DNA from: Magicicada septendecula
Lineage: Eukaryota > Arthropoda > Insecta > Hemiptera > Cicadidae
Direction of reading: 5' to 3'
Length of the DNA: 64,000 nt
NCBI GenBank assembly: GCA_034769895.1
Contig: CM068372.1
Coordinates: 376,318,410 to 376,382,409 of the forward strand
Part shown: positions 50,601 through 64,000 of the stretch, in pieces
How the letters are laid out: each line of letters opens with the position of its first letter
How positions within the stretch are numbered: the first letter of the stretch is position 1
Notes under the pieces: model-generated
What the model was told of the DNA's origin: nothing
What the model saw: only the letters and a program-made list of their open reading frames with translations
The model's database searches: none
Made by a program: the position numbers and the translations under genes

Positions 50601-52685
50601 ATAATTAAGAAGAATTTGAATTTGGAGAAATACCAAAACATTCAGAAATAATGGTAAAATCACAATACTATAAACAATTCTGAATGAAACAATTCTGGGA
50701 ATAAATGAATTAAACAGAATTTGAATGTTGATAGAACGTCAGTACTTTGAAACAAGATAAGATCAACATATTACAAGGATTTATGAGAAATATTTTTCAA
50801 TTAATTAAAAAGAATAGTTTGAATTTTACATTAAAACTAACCAAGTTCCAAAAAATAATTATGTGTCAATTATGATTGAATTGAGAAGAAAATAAAGTGG
50901 TTAATTCAGAAAAGAGAATTAACGTTAATCCAGAATAAATGCTAGACATTCACAATAGCATTTGAAGGAGTAGAGAAGAATAACAAAAAAGAGTGTAATA
51001 TGCCAGAGAAGGAAAAAATTTGGAAGCAAAGAGACTAATTACCTATGAAACGATAATGAAAACAGTTAATTAAGAGCAAAGAAGAACAACTCATACCAAG
51101 AAGATGGAGAAGATGATTTTGAACCAATGATAATAATAAGACCTATATGAAATGCAAAGAGAAGAAATACCACATGAAATATAATATAAATGAATTAATG
51201 GTAATGAATGCGAAGGCAGATTAATAACTTTCTAAGAGAAAGGAAAGAACCAAAATGCTTAAATAAAATGATCAATATAACAACCTGAATATTTAATGTA
51301 AAGATACAATGTCAAAAAATTAAATATAATATATTAAGACCATTCAAATAATGAATACGAAAGACTATTTATAAAGACCATGCTAATACTATGAGTAACC
51401 AGAAGAAAGTATAAAGAGAATTCAGATGGAGAAGAAAGAGAGTTACACTGTAAACAATAACCAGAATTATTAAAAGAAAGGTTTTCAACCATACTTAAAT
51501 TAAATATATCAGACAAGTTAAGAGTTTTGGAAAAATATATATGTAATGAGTATAATAATGATTATGAAGATTTATTAAGATAGAAAATGTGAGATAATCT
51601 GAGAGACTACGAAGTGGAGAATCCGAAGATATTTTTATTAGTCGAAAATGAGACTACTTTTTATTTATTTATTCGATGACTGACTGAAGATAATTCCAGC
51701 AGCATTATGTTTTTGAGCAGGGATGGATATGCCCCTGTACTCAATTTATAGAAGTGGTGTATGGCCAGCAGAGAAGTAGCGTACAGTGCCCCTCTGATCT
51801 GCCCCAGCCCACGTGATAGGGAATGTTAGGGAATTAATATCCCAAGGATACAACACGAAGTTGATATAGAAAGAAAATGTATTACAATAATAATATATCT
51901 CAGAAGACACTAACTATCCGAAAGGGATCAGTAGTAAGACAAGTAACCATATATATAAAATTAATAAAACTCTAATATAAAAAAGTCGATATAAAAATGG
52001 AGAAGAAAATGAATTATAAGAAATGATGAAATTATCATAAGAAATTATTTCATCCATAAACATGTCTGAAATAATTACTTCTGGAGGAGAGCAATCTGTA
52101 GCGTGACAGATGTTTGCATAATATTGAATGGCAATTGATCATTAGAATAATGAAGTTATAATATTTAAATTTGGAAGAAAGCATTAAGTCTAATATAAAT
52201 AGATTAATTCATATCAACTGTGGAAAGAAATCATTATTATAAAGAAAATACAAGTTAAAATAAAAGGAGTTACTAGTGATGAGTCATCCAAAACCAGTCT
52301 CATAACCAAAGGTTTTCAAGGTATAACCCAGGAAGGTAAAATAGTAAATAACAAAGCAGTACACAATATGACCAAACCCACAACGAGGGAGAATAAATAG
52401 AATAGAAACCCTAAAATAAGCCAAGATCAACCAATACAGGTTGTGTATTTCTGAAATAAAGAAGAAGATGGAGAAGATCCCAAGAAACCTGATGGCAACA
52501 AGAAGAAGATGGAGAAGATACCAGTCCCAGAAGGCAGGAGAAAAGAAGACTGAAGAAAGAAGAAGAGGGCAGCATCCTGAAGAAGATGTCATGCTCTTAT
52601 AAAAGACACCCAAATCCCTATATCCCCAAAATAAATATCTAAAAATAAAAGTATAACGAAATAAAAACCACATGTATACAAATTT
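50601..52685. other. A-rich non-coding part of the retroelement remnant
   Basis: The plus strand is strikingly purine-rich with stops in every frame. A less A-rich patch at 51655-51850 (CAGGGATGGATATGCCCCTG) stands out but is unassigned. The 129-aa minus frame (52284-52673) is Phe/Tyr-rich antisense to A-rich sequence and is not supported. Confidence 0.45.
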
Positions 52686-52697
52686 AAGAGAGAGGAG
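52686..52697 (+). promoter_or_regulatory. Candidate polypurine tract
   Basis: AAGAGAGAGGAG directly precedes TGTCTAAAG, the arrangement of a polypurine tract next to a 3' LTR start. A matching 5' LTR was not found, so the call rests on local pattern only. Confidence 0.35.
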
Positions 52698-53205
52698 TGT
52701 CTAAAGTAAAAGTTTCCTGTGAACTAAGATGAAACAATAATATAGTACCCATGGAACAAATCTCCATTGAAAAAACGCTAACCAATTTATTATGTTAATA
52801 AGACTATACGACCATTTAGCATTAACATAATATATAAGTGCAAAGTGAACCAGTGATAGTTTTGGGTATTATAAAAAATGAACCTTGTGTTTCATTCTTG
52901 GCAATCACAAACATTGGATGCAATGAAATATGCATTTTTCAATGACTTAAAATATGTACTGTGACAATATGTTGTTCATAAGACATGAATCTGTTTAAAA
53001 TAACATTTTGTTTTACATGAAAAAAGAAAAACAGAGTTCATAATACCTTTTGAACAATTAATACTATTTATTTGTTAATGACAGGGTACAATTCCCCAAA
53101 GACAATGTAAAAGACAGTATAAAAACTGTAGAATCCTACTTATAATAATAGTTAGAAATAAGAATATAAATATAAGGTTTTTTAATGTATATAGTACAAG
53201 AATGT

Positions 53206-56294
<3,089 letters not shown>

Positions 56295-56300
56295 AATATT

Positions 56301-56562
56301 AAAATTCACAAAAACACAAAAAACACATAACTTATGTACAATTGTAAAACCTATACAAACGTCCGACGCAGTGCACTGTGTCGGACGTTTGTATAGGTTT
56401 TACAATTGTACATATGTGTGTTTTTTGTGTTTTTGTGAATTTTAATATTTGATGATCTCCTTGTGAGTGATAACTATCTGATGAAGGGTCATATGACTCG
56501 AAACGCGTCATAAATATACAACTTGAAGTCACTGGACGGTTTCAATAAGGTAAATCATTACT
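56301..56562. repeat. Right part of the palindromic element split by the Polinton
   Basis: It contains the palindrome centre (GTGCAC at 56371-56376) with GTCCGACGCA and TGTGTCGGAC on either side, and the full right arm. Arms differ by about three bases of indel near ACATAACTTATGTAC and one base near the centre. See 41954-42072 for the detached left end. Confidence 0.85.
56478..56509 (+). ncRNA. Hammerhead-like motif, right palindrome arm
   Basis: CTGATGA (56478-56484), stem II GGGTC-ATAT-GACTC, GAAA (56500-56503), CGC and GTC (56507-56509). Stem I can form TAT/ATA and, after an internal loop, a GT.ATA/TATAC helix. The similarity to Penelope/retrozyme-type minimal hammerheads is good. Self-cleavage is untested. 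Confidence 0.6.
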
Positions 56563-57320
56563 GTATTATACTATACTTTTTAAACTATTGATTCCATTTT
56601 GGTTAGGCAAATCAGTTGCGAAACTCAGGCAAGGAAATTTAGAGTGCACGTAGTAGCACAACAAATAATGTCAAAAAAAACATCAGAAACATACAATAAA
56701 AATATAACAGTAAGCCACAAGAATGAATGAGAATAAAAACAATTTTACAAAAAAAAAATCATCTCCGAAATCCCATTAACAAAAAGTATTATACGGCTTA
56801 TCAGTCACTCTGTACTCTGTAGGTTATAACACAATATAATTCGCTTATTCAAAATTTATTAAGTTGGTGACTAGTATAATATATAATTTGTTATTATAAA
56901 AATTAGGCCTAAATACAAATATATAATATTTGTATCGTATATCTGCATAACACACGATAATAAATGTAACATCAGTATGATTTTTTCATTTATTAAAAAC
57001 AGCTTCGTCTCTTTGGCATAGAGATATTCTGAACCTCGCTGTTTTGCTTCGTTTCCTACTTGTATGGGAATCGGCACATGCGTAGAATCAAATATTCGGC
57101 ACCAATAACTGTGACTTTGTACACGTTTATTCGTTAGTTGGGTAGGGGGGTCCCGCGAGTAATCGGAACGGGTATTTCGACTTTTCAGTTATTGTTGAAT
57201 CGGAACAGGTATTTCAAGTTTCCAGTTACTGTTATATCCGTTCCACAAAAATACCGTTCCAAAATACCTGTTATAGCTATATCGGCCCACCTCTAGTATT
57301 CAATTAATTGTTAGACTCTG
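56563..57320. other. No recognisable gene
   Basis: The stretch is AT-rich. Near 57165-57285 a short motif (GGAACxGGTATTTCxA) recurs, including an inverted form, but no element ends are clear. Confidence 0.4.
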
Positions 57321-57324
57321 TTGT

Positions 57325-57660
57325 GTAAACACGTGTTGTTTGTGACGTCACCGTCGTATTAATAATTTGCTTCCACAATGGGAATATTGGCATTTTGTTT
57401 CGCGGTCTCAGCCATAAACTCACGTTTTGTCTCCAGTTATGAACTTGCGGAGGTTTGTCTCCAGCTATCACTGTTAGCGGCATCGAGCAAATCTTGTGCA
57501 ACTTACAGCACGGAAGCCGTGGCACGAAGTTTCTTGCCACATGTTTCATTCCAAGATCTTCCATTAAATTCTCCGAAAAACGAGTCCGCGGAATCGCCAG
57601 ATATTCTAATTTTTGTTCTCTCGGCAGTCGATTTTTCGTTTATTGCAGCCCGCGCACGTG
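57325..57660 (-). pseudogene. Mariner transposase remnant
   Basis: The minus strand gives YLAIPRTRFSENL, then MEDLGMKHVARNFVPRL, matching the mariner signature around EDLGM..V..KFVPRLL. After a frame change, VAQDLLDAANSD and LETKREFMAETAK correspond to the region before and after the first catalytic Asp; the GDExW itself is lost. Frameshifts and a stop make it dead. It is a different mariner lineage from the copy at 40.6 kb. Confidence 0.6.
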
Positions 57661-58315
57661 TTCAACATTTTCGGATGTGCTGGTCGTTAAAGGTCAATAG
57701 ACCAGTGGGTATGATGCCTAGGTACTGATCTAGAGGTCTCGGATCGATTCTCCGTAAAGTCAAGGTGCGTTTTTCAACCTCCAAATGACTCAGCCTATCG
57801 AAATGCCTACAAGGAATAACGATTGGACGGCGGACGCGTAATGCTGGCCACACTACCTGTCCTGTATCCCGAATAACTCACATAAGGCAGCCTACCCGCT
57901 TACAAAAAGAAAACATTATATTACTTTGAAACAAATTATTATATCTCTTTAGAAAGGTTCTGTATGTGTGGCTAGTTTTAATACGAATGTAAATTAAAAA
58001 CAAGTGTAAAAACGATCTATATCCGACTGAAAGAATGCTCTCAGTCTTTAAAGTCATTAATCTATAGTAAATACCGAGTTAATTAGACGTTCTCAAGACG
58101 GCCGAGGCGCCGGGGTATCAGGAAGCGCCCGCCGTATATAACCCTCAATAAGTGACCGATTCACGTCCGCCGTTTAATTAATAGTTTGTGAAACTGGTTT
58201 ACAGCCGCAAGACAGATAGATCTATACATCATTATAATTATAGTTTGTTGCCATACGTTTTTGTTTTCGTTATACTACAAATATTAATTTTGTTCCTTCC
58301 TTTCACTTTTTTAAT
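57661..58315. other. No recognisable gene
   Basis: No supported ORF. GACGGCCGAGGCGCCGGGGTA near 58097 is a GC-rich patch in otherwise AT-rich sequence. Confidence 0.35.
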
Positions 58316-58324
58316 TACTGCAGC

Positions 58325-58735
58325 GAGTGAGCGTGATACAGCGGTTACCGTCGCGGATAATTACATCCCGCGGCTTGGGTTCGAGCCCCCCCTCCAAAAA
58401 AAATTATATCTCTTTACAATGAAAGCTTATGTGTAGATGAATGGGAAACCTTTAGATCTATATTCAAGGAAGGAGAAGAAGATGTGATTACATTGATATA
58501 GTGACTATCGGTAGCGCATAGTTACACGCGTGGCTTGCGTTCGATTCCGCTCTTCCCCCCCCCCCAAAAAAAATTATACATCTTTCGAATGAAAGCTTAT
58601 GTTTAGGTGAATGGGAAAGCTTTTATTTAAGGAAGAAAAGAAGAGGAAGAAGAGGCTGCAGTGAAACAGTGACTATTGGTAGGGGATAGTTACACGCGTG
58701 GCTTGCGTTCGATTCCTCCTACCCAAAATTATATA
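58325..58735 (+). repeat. Three tandem tRNA-derived SINE-like units
   Basis: B-box-like sequences occur three times in the same orientation: GGGTTCGAGCC (58377-58387), GCGTTCGATTCC (58538-58549) and GCGTTCGATTCC (58705-58716), spaced about 161 and 167 bp. Each is preceded by an A-box-like TGATACAGCGGTTACCG or GTGACTATCGGTAGCGCATAG segment. The first two are followed by AAAAAAAATTATA and GAATGAAAGCTTATG-type bodies. The copies diverge, so the array is not recent. No complete tRNA cloverleaf is evident. Confidence 0.65.
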
Positions 58736-59029
58736 TCGTTTTGCCAAGACAGTAATCTCGTAAGATAACGTTAAACCTGTGAGTATCATAACCATATCAT
58801 AAAGAAATCATCATAACCATCATTATAAACTAAATGCATTAGACTGCATAGTCTGTCCATAGTCATAGCGATCACATAGTCATACTGTTCCATAGAATAG
58901 CTGACCAACCGAGAACAGAATCGACGGGGAACTTTGGCCCCTACCCGTAGTTTGGATATACGTTGTAATGAACTTTGGATAACTGTAACAACAAACGAAA
59001 ATAGAATCGATGGGGTTTTTGAACTCTAG

Positions 59030-59068
59030 GGTTGAGAACGCTTTGCATCTCCTTTTCATGTACAGCGA
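59030..59068. repeat. Dispersed repeat, also at 63962-64000
   Basis: GAACGCTTTGC.TCT.CTTTT and CATGTACAGCGA are shared by both places in direct orientation with a few differences. The second copy is cut by the window end. Confidence 0.6.
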
Positions 59069-59134
59069 CACGGTATCCCAGAACGAGGGCAGTGTAGGTG
59101 AAGAGCGGTAGAAAATGCGTGCTAACGACCATCA

Positions 59135-59640
59135 TCATCATATTCTTAACGGTTTTAGGCTTTAGCGGCCCGTTCCTATTCCACAGTCCACCTTTTCTTA
59201 GGTCTAGCAACTTTCCTCCTGCCTCTAGGGTTGTAATCTTTCGCCCTCTTCGGTATTCTACTTTCTTCCATTCTGTGTGTTGAATCCATTTTCTTCTGTA
59301 CTCTTTAATCCTTTCATTAACTGCAAAAATATCTAAATCACTTCTTATCTCCTAATTTCTTATATGATCTCGTCTATTACACCTTTTAACTGATCTCAGA
59401 AATTTCATTTCTGCTGTTTGTATCTTCTGTCCATCTATTTCCTTTATGATCCTAGTTTCAGAACCATACAGTAGTATAAGTATTGCCATTGTTTTATAAC
59501 ATTTTATTTGGGTTTCTTTTCTACATTTATTTTCCAACGTTCCCCAAATCGTTACACACATTCTTGTGAAATTCGTCACTTTATTTTTTATATAACTATC
59601 TTGATAATAAGTAATGTAACGTCCAAAATAGTTGAAATGT
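59135..59640 (-). pseudogene. LINE ORF2 C-terminal fragment
   Basis: The minus strand gives QIKCYKTMAILILLYGSET (about 59510-59455), IQTAEMKFLRSVKRCNRRD, then after a stop/frame change RIKEYRRKWIQHTEWKK (about 59300) and GGLWNRNGPLKPKTVKNM at the end. It is a 5'-truncated non-LTR retrotransposon. Confidence 0.75.
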
Positions 59641-60150
59641 CTATGTATGGATGTTAGTACAAATGTATAGTTCTATGCATGTGTTGTCTACGCATATTTT
59701 GGTCCGAACCGGTTCATCTCCTATAAAGGCCATTACTTTTGGCTTTGAGTCAGATATATGTTACAGTGGTAACGACCGATTTGGCTAATTCTCGGCCTGA
59801 CAAGTATTGGAAAAGATGATCCGTCTAGGCATGAGTACACCAGGTTTGCGGACTATCAAGGTGGACACCGAGATAGGTACTTGACTTCTGTGGCCATATT
59901 CAAGTACGTTATGTCTATTCACAAACGACTTCACGCTTGTTTTCGGAACTCAGAGAATAGGGCTGCTATCTCTCTCGCGTTAAAGACCACCTTCCAATTG
60001 TCAATCCAGTCGACAAACGTACTGGATATTCAAATATCTTGAGATATTCAAGTTTCTTCACACACACTTTTATAAATACATCCCATTAACTCTGTACGTC
60101 TCAGAGTTTTAAGTAAACCAACGTGAAACATTAAAAAAAATTAACAAAAG
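59641..60150. other. Unassigned; LTR-like promoter only
   Basis: CTCCTATAAAGGCC (about 59720) followed by TGAGTCAGATA resembles an LTR core promoter downstream of TGTAACGTCC (59612), but a matching end and duplication were not found. Confidence 0.25.
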
Positions 60151-60154
60151 TGGG

Positions 60155-60262
60155 TGTGGGACGTCGGAGGAAGGGCTGGAGTGACCAGGTCTAGACTCTT
60201 TGACTGTTTGAGACCGGAAGAAACCATTCTTGGTTTATTCCTTGAAGATGATGATGATGATT
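60155..60262 (+). repeat. LINE 3' end, (GAT)n-tailed family, copy 3
   Basis: GTGTGGGACGTCGGAGGAAG, then TGGAGTGACCAGGTCTAGA and GGTTTATTCCTTGAAGATGATGATGATGAT match the terminal parts of the copies at 34.98 and 38.58 kb. Only the last ~100 bases remain. Confidence 0.7.
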
Positions 60263-60784
60263 CTAAAAAAAGGAAAAGCGCTGATTTCAAAATAATCTAT
60301 ATTGTTGTGCATTTTGTTGTTTAATTGTTATCCATTTCGAAGGTGATAAATCTCACCCCATTAGAATAACTTTAAATTGGTACTCTTAATAAGACATGTA
60401 AAAATTAATATTTCTGAAGATATTTTCAAAAAAACTAGTTTTTATTACCGCATCACTTAATATAAGTACTTAAGTGATTTTCTATAAGTAAGTTTAAAAA
60501 AAAAGTTTTTAGAAACTTATGATTTTGTGTTGAAGAACGTTATTTATCTGTAAAATCTAGTAATAAAATCTTCTCGTTTTCCTTAATTAAAATCAAGAAA
60601 CTGCTAGGTTATCTGTGCAAAACGACATAACACTAGAGGAATCATGGCATACACAACCCTGTAAGGTGAAGTGTGTCTTGCCAAAAAATGAAGGTACGTT
60701 AATACGCTCTGACTTCGTTTTCTGGCACTTGCTTAATTGATTCCTTTTTTAAGGCTGCAAATACGTACGTTATTTATTAAATGT

Positions 60785-61626
60785 CAGTGGCGGCCCGTGC
60801 TTAGGTTGCACAACCCCATTCCCGAATTGTATTTTATGAATTTTATAGAATTATGAATAAAACAATAACTAGTAATAGTGTTTCGAAACTAAATCATCGT
60901 AATTAATCACTTGCCGATTGAAAAGCGCAGAGTAATACTAAAAACCGTACACGCTCTTGCCGCGGTGTATGCAACAACTGTGACACGCTTTGTACATGGG
61001 AAAATACAATGGAGTAGTGCTCTGGCTGGCTAGACTCGGGTGCTATATATATCGGTATAGGCTCGCTAGGATTAGGGACTCCAAACCCCGCTTGTAACTC
61101 ACGGCGGCACCAGTTCGTTGGTAACGTGGTGCGGCAGTTTGGAATTTGTAAGGTTATGTTGTTATGTCAGTTGAGTTCGTTAGTGTCGGTCGAATTTTTT
61201 GTGAAGTTCGTTGTTAGTGTCAGTTAAATGTCAGTTCAAATCATCATTAAATGTAAATAAAAGTACATATAAAGGATCAAGGTGCCACAGTGTAAGACAT
61301 TTATTATATTTAACTGGATTAACTTAACGAAAACGCCATTTAGTTTACGTCCTATTGAGGAAAAATTAAAATTAAGAGAATAGGTAGGCCTACACCAGAC
61401 CTTTCAAATTTTAATCAAAGGATAAAATCAGATAACAGAATATTTAATCGTAAATTTAAAAAAGATTTATTCGTGGTTACGCGGGTGTGACACTAAAATT
61501 GCTTTATTTTGCTTTCCTTGTGTATTGTTTGTAGGGGAGGAGACTTGGACATTTTCTATTCAGAGAATAAAACAATTTAATACCATCCAACCCAACTGCA
61601 AGCCCCAAATTTTTCAGCCGCCACTG
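60785..61626. mobile_element. Non-autonomous hAT-type element (842 bp)
   Basis: The left end CAGTGGCGGCCCGTG and inverted right end CAGTGGCGGCTGAAA share ten terminal bases. The flanks TTAAATGT and CCAATTGT agree at five of eight positions, so the 8-bp duplication is only weakly supported. The body is AT-rich and non-coding. Confidence 0.6.
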
Positions 61627-61926
61627 CCAATTGTTGAGTGACTCATTATTAAGAAAACACTAATTTTATGTTCTTAATTTACAAATATTTAAATTCCTTT
61701 TTTCTACAATTATTTACAAGCCTTATTTTAACACGGGCGACTGGCTTAGATATAGGCCTCTATTACATGATTATGGAATTTCTTCGAAAATTTTCACAGC
61801 CCTGGACGGGGGATCCCCCTTCCGTAGTTAGGCCACTGGTCCGATTTCAGCCTCAGTCGAACTACTAGCAATATCTCAAAATATAAAATGAACAAAACGT
61901 TCGTTGTTAACACAAACACAATCTTA

Positions 61927-62608
61927 AGCCGGCTACGCGCTAACCATCCCCGCTGGACGTCATGACGAACGGCAAGTCAAAAACGACAGTGCGTAGCTTC
62001 GACATCCATCCGCACGTCGTGTATTTTTTGAAGGATGTGCGCGACTAAAAATGAGTCCAGCAAGACCATCAGCTCAAGCCGCACGACGTGCGGATGGATC
62101 GTATGTAGTGTTGACGGATGTCAAGGACTCGTGCATCGTGCGTGTTTGATCATGCGTACGCTTGCTGTCTATCAAATCGTCATTTTCAAGCAAGTACAGT
62201 ACATGTTTTTTGAGCACATTCGTTTAATAAATGTTTAATGTTTAATTTTACGTTACATTCATTCTTTAGTTTATATTTAATAATTAACGATTCAGATAAA
62301 ATTTCTGTTTAATATTTAGTTTAGTTTATTCTTCGTTTACATAATATTTAAGTATTGTTATTATTAATTTATTTTAATTACAGTTCATAATGGACCGTGA
62401 AATAACATCAAAATTTATCGAAAGTATAAATTAAATAGATGCCTGTGGGACGTATCCTCGGCAGATTACATGAATAAAAATAAAAGAACGACAACGAGAA
62501 CTAAAGAATGTCTGGCACGATGGACGAGTTGCACGACAGTGTTGTGCGCACATCCATCACCGACGTCGGGCATGCTGGACAGCGGCGATGGATAATGCAT
62601 AGCCGGCT
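61927..62608. mobile_element. Harbinger-like MITE (682 bp)
   Basis: The TIRs read AGCCGGCTACGCGCTAACCA and (inverted) AGCCGGCTATGCATTATCCA, alignable over about 38 bases. TTA flanks both sides (61924-61926 and 62609-62611), the 3-bp duplication used by PIF/Harbinger elements. A subterminal inverted pair (CATCCGCACGTCGTG and CACGACGTGCGGATG, near 62007 and 62081) lies inside. There is no transposase. The 67-aa frame at 62035-62238 is not supported. Confidence 0.7.
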
Positions 62609-62611
62609 TTA

Positions 62612-63275
62612 TTACGCCTAAAAACCAATCTTGTTAGTGAAATCTCTTTTCAATAATTATTTGTCTACAAATTGTACTGACCAATTACAAAAGTTAGTAG
62701 TCTGAAATCACGAGACATTCAGGTAGTAATGCGACGGGTAGGTAGGAGTAGACTATATCTGATACTGGAAAACGAAACGGCCGACCTTCCACGGCGTATT
62801 GAGGTCACTGCAGGCCCTGGGCTCGCCACCGTATTAATCACCACTTCATTATCATTATTATCACTTTATTATTTTGAAATAATGAAATAAAAGCGGTTGG
62901 ATTCAAGGCTACTACTCGCAGGTGGGGTGACCCCATGAGCGGTGTTTTTGAAAGAAACGGGGATTGATTGCATCAAACTCCGTGTGTGCTTTATGTACCA
63001 CTTCCATTCATGACTTAATAATACCCTGTCAACCGGTAACCTTCGCTAACACACACACCAATATATATATAGATACTGGTAGTAATTTACTACTACTACT
63101 CCTTTCACGGAATAATAACTTGTGAGAGTTTCTGAAAAGTTCACCTACACTAGCAGTATAAACGCTTACAATTTAGTCCCTAGTTTTTTAAATATCTCCC
63201 CCCCTCACTACCTCCCTCCCACCCTCTTCTGTCATCATTAATCGATGTGAAGAACATTATTTATTCATCAAACAT
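62612..63275. other. No recognisable gene
   Basis: Nothing recognisable is seen on either strand; a short (CTA)n run lies near 63090-63102. Confidence 0.4.
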
Positions 63276-63279
63276 GAAT

Positions 63280-63720
63280 TTTATCTATCTTCTTCTTCTG
63301 ATAGTTCCTATCGGTTTCGGATGTTGGATATCATACAGCCTATTTTAACTTTCCGCACTGCTGCACGGAATAAGTCAATTGTATTCATGGCAAACCAGGT
63401 CCTTATAAATTTCTCGGCCATGATATTCTCGGTCGCCCAATTCCTCTCTTTCCAAGTATTTTTCCCAGTAGTATAGACTGCAATAAGTAAAATCTCTGTT
63501 CATTTCACATGACATGTCCCAGATAATGAAGCTTTCTTACCTCCACTGTGTTAATAACTTCCCTTTCTTTCTTCATCACTCTAGAAACTTGAACATTAGT
63601 TATATGTGCTGCCCATGAAATGCTCAGTATTCTACGGTAAAGCCACATTCCGAAAGATTGCAATTTTTTAGTTGTGGCTTCAGCAAAAGTCGAAGGTTAT
63701 CTATCTTAATTTACCTAAAT
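63280..63720 (-). pseudogene. LINE ORF2 C-terminal fragment
   Basis: The minus strand decodes as KKLQSFGMWLYRRILSISW, then MKKEREVINTVEVRKLHYLG, HVM and GKRGIGRPRISW, a well-known arthropod endonuclease/reverse-transcriptase tail, with several stops and an AAGAAGAAGA-type end near 63290. Confidence 0.8.
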
Positions 63721-64000
63721 TTCATCATCTTGGGTCGATATATAGCAGACTTGATCAACGTATGGGGCGCGACCTCTGCTGGTCTGCCAGCAAAATCTGC
63801 TGGGCCCCAGGGGGGTTTTGGTGGATTTAATATTTAATATTTTCACCCATTAAAAACCTATTACATATATATAATTTATTTATTTCCTGTGTTTACTTTT
63901 CTTTTTCTATAATTTGTTTTAGCGTAAAAGAGGGCTTAAAGTACTCGATGGGATCAGCCCCTGTTAAGAACGCTTTGCGTCTGCTTTTCATGTACAGCGA

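Noticed and set aside
52284..52673. 129-aa minus-strand Phe/Tyr/Leu-rich frame
   Set aside because: It is antisense to an A-rich non-coding stretch; hydrophobicity follows from base composition.
58325..58400. Functional tRNA gene
   Set aside because: B-box and A-box-like parts are present but acceptor and anticodon stems do not pair as a cloverleaf; the tandem SINE-like arrangement explains it better.
59612..60135. Second solo LTR
   Set aside because: A TG start and promoter-like motifs are visible but no CA end with a target duplication could be matched.

Overview
The window reads as intergenic, transposon-saturated DNA from a large arthropod (probably insect) nuclear genome. It is AT-rich and full of microsatellites, and it carries dead LINEs, Penelope-like elements, mariner, hAT, piggyBac-like and Harbinger-like elements, solo LTRs and a Polinton/Maverick. 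No bacterial-type operon, rRNA, CRISPR array or convincing intact host gene is visible. The species cannot be named from the sequence.

Layout. 1-5.5 kb: LINE debris, a hairpin repeat and a hammerhead-ribozyme-like motif (about 3.29 kb). 5.8-11.9 kb: a 34-bp-arm hairpin, two LINE 3' ends split by a 418-bp hAT-type element with an 8-bp target-site duplication, and a tandem domain of units separated by (GA)n tracts. 12-24.9 kb: LINE fragments, a second hammerhead-like motif (16.86 kb, minus), and two long AT-rich gene-free stretches. 24.9-30.2 kb: LINE ends, large microsatellites and a Penelope-like fragment with a broken GIY-YIG endonuclease. 31.0-33.0 kb: a 524-bp solo LTR flanked by ATAC, then a 1.27-kb hAT-type element holding a 581-bp piggyBac-like MITE (TTAA, 17-bp perfect TIRs) and a palindromic insert. 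33.5-38.7 kb: LINE ends, possible minus-strand exons, and a 1,133-bp GC-rich insertion between 15-bp direct repeats. 40.59-41.90 kb: a nearly intact mariner with one nonsense codon. 56.5-64 kb: mariner remnant, three tandem tRNA-like SINE heads, hAT-type and Harbinger-type MITEs, LINE ends.

The centrepiece is 41.95-56.56 kb. A near-perfect ~380-bp palindrome, with a hammerhead-like motif in each arm, is interrupted by a 14,222-bp Polinton/Maverick (42,073-56,294; TSD AATATT; TIRs of 3,083 and 3,089 bp that look identical apart from a (CA)n length difference). The Polinton interior is mostly gone. It keeps a full-looking integrase with a chromodomain, a truncated packaging ATPase and a small ORF that straddles the inner TIR edge. 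The rest is occupied by an LTR-retrotransposon-like remnant: a tRNA-Lys-like primer site, a gag-like ORF that contains two eroded LDL-receptor class A repeats, an integrase C-terminal tail, seven ~100-bp tandem repeats and a candidate polypurine tract. Fresh TIRs around a dead interior suggest recent mobilisation of a non-autonomous element, or homogenisation of the arms.

Nothing here forms a working pathway. The only proteins with plausible intact domains are the Polinton integrase, the gag/LDLa-like ORF and, apart from one stop codon, the mariner transposase.
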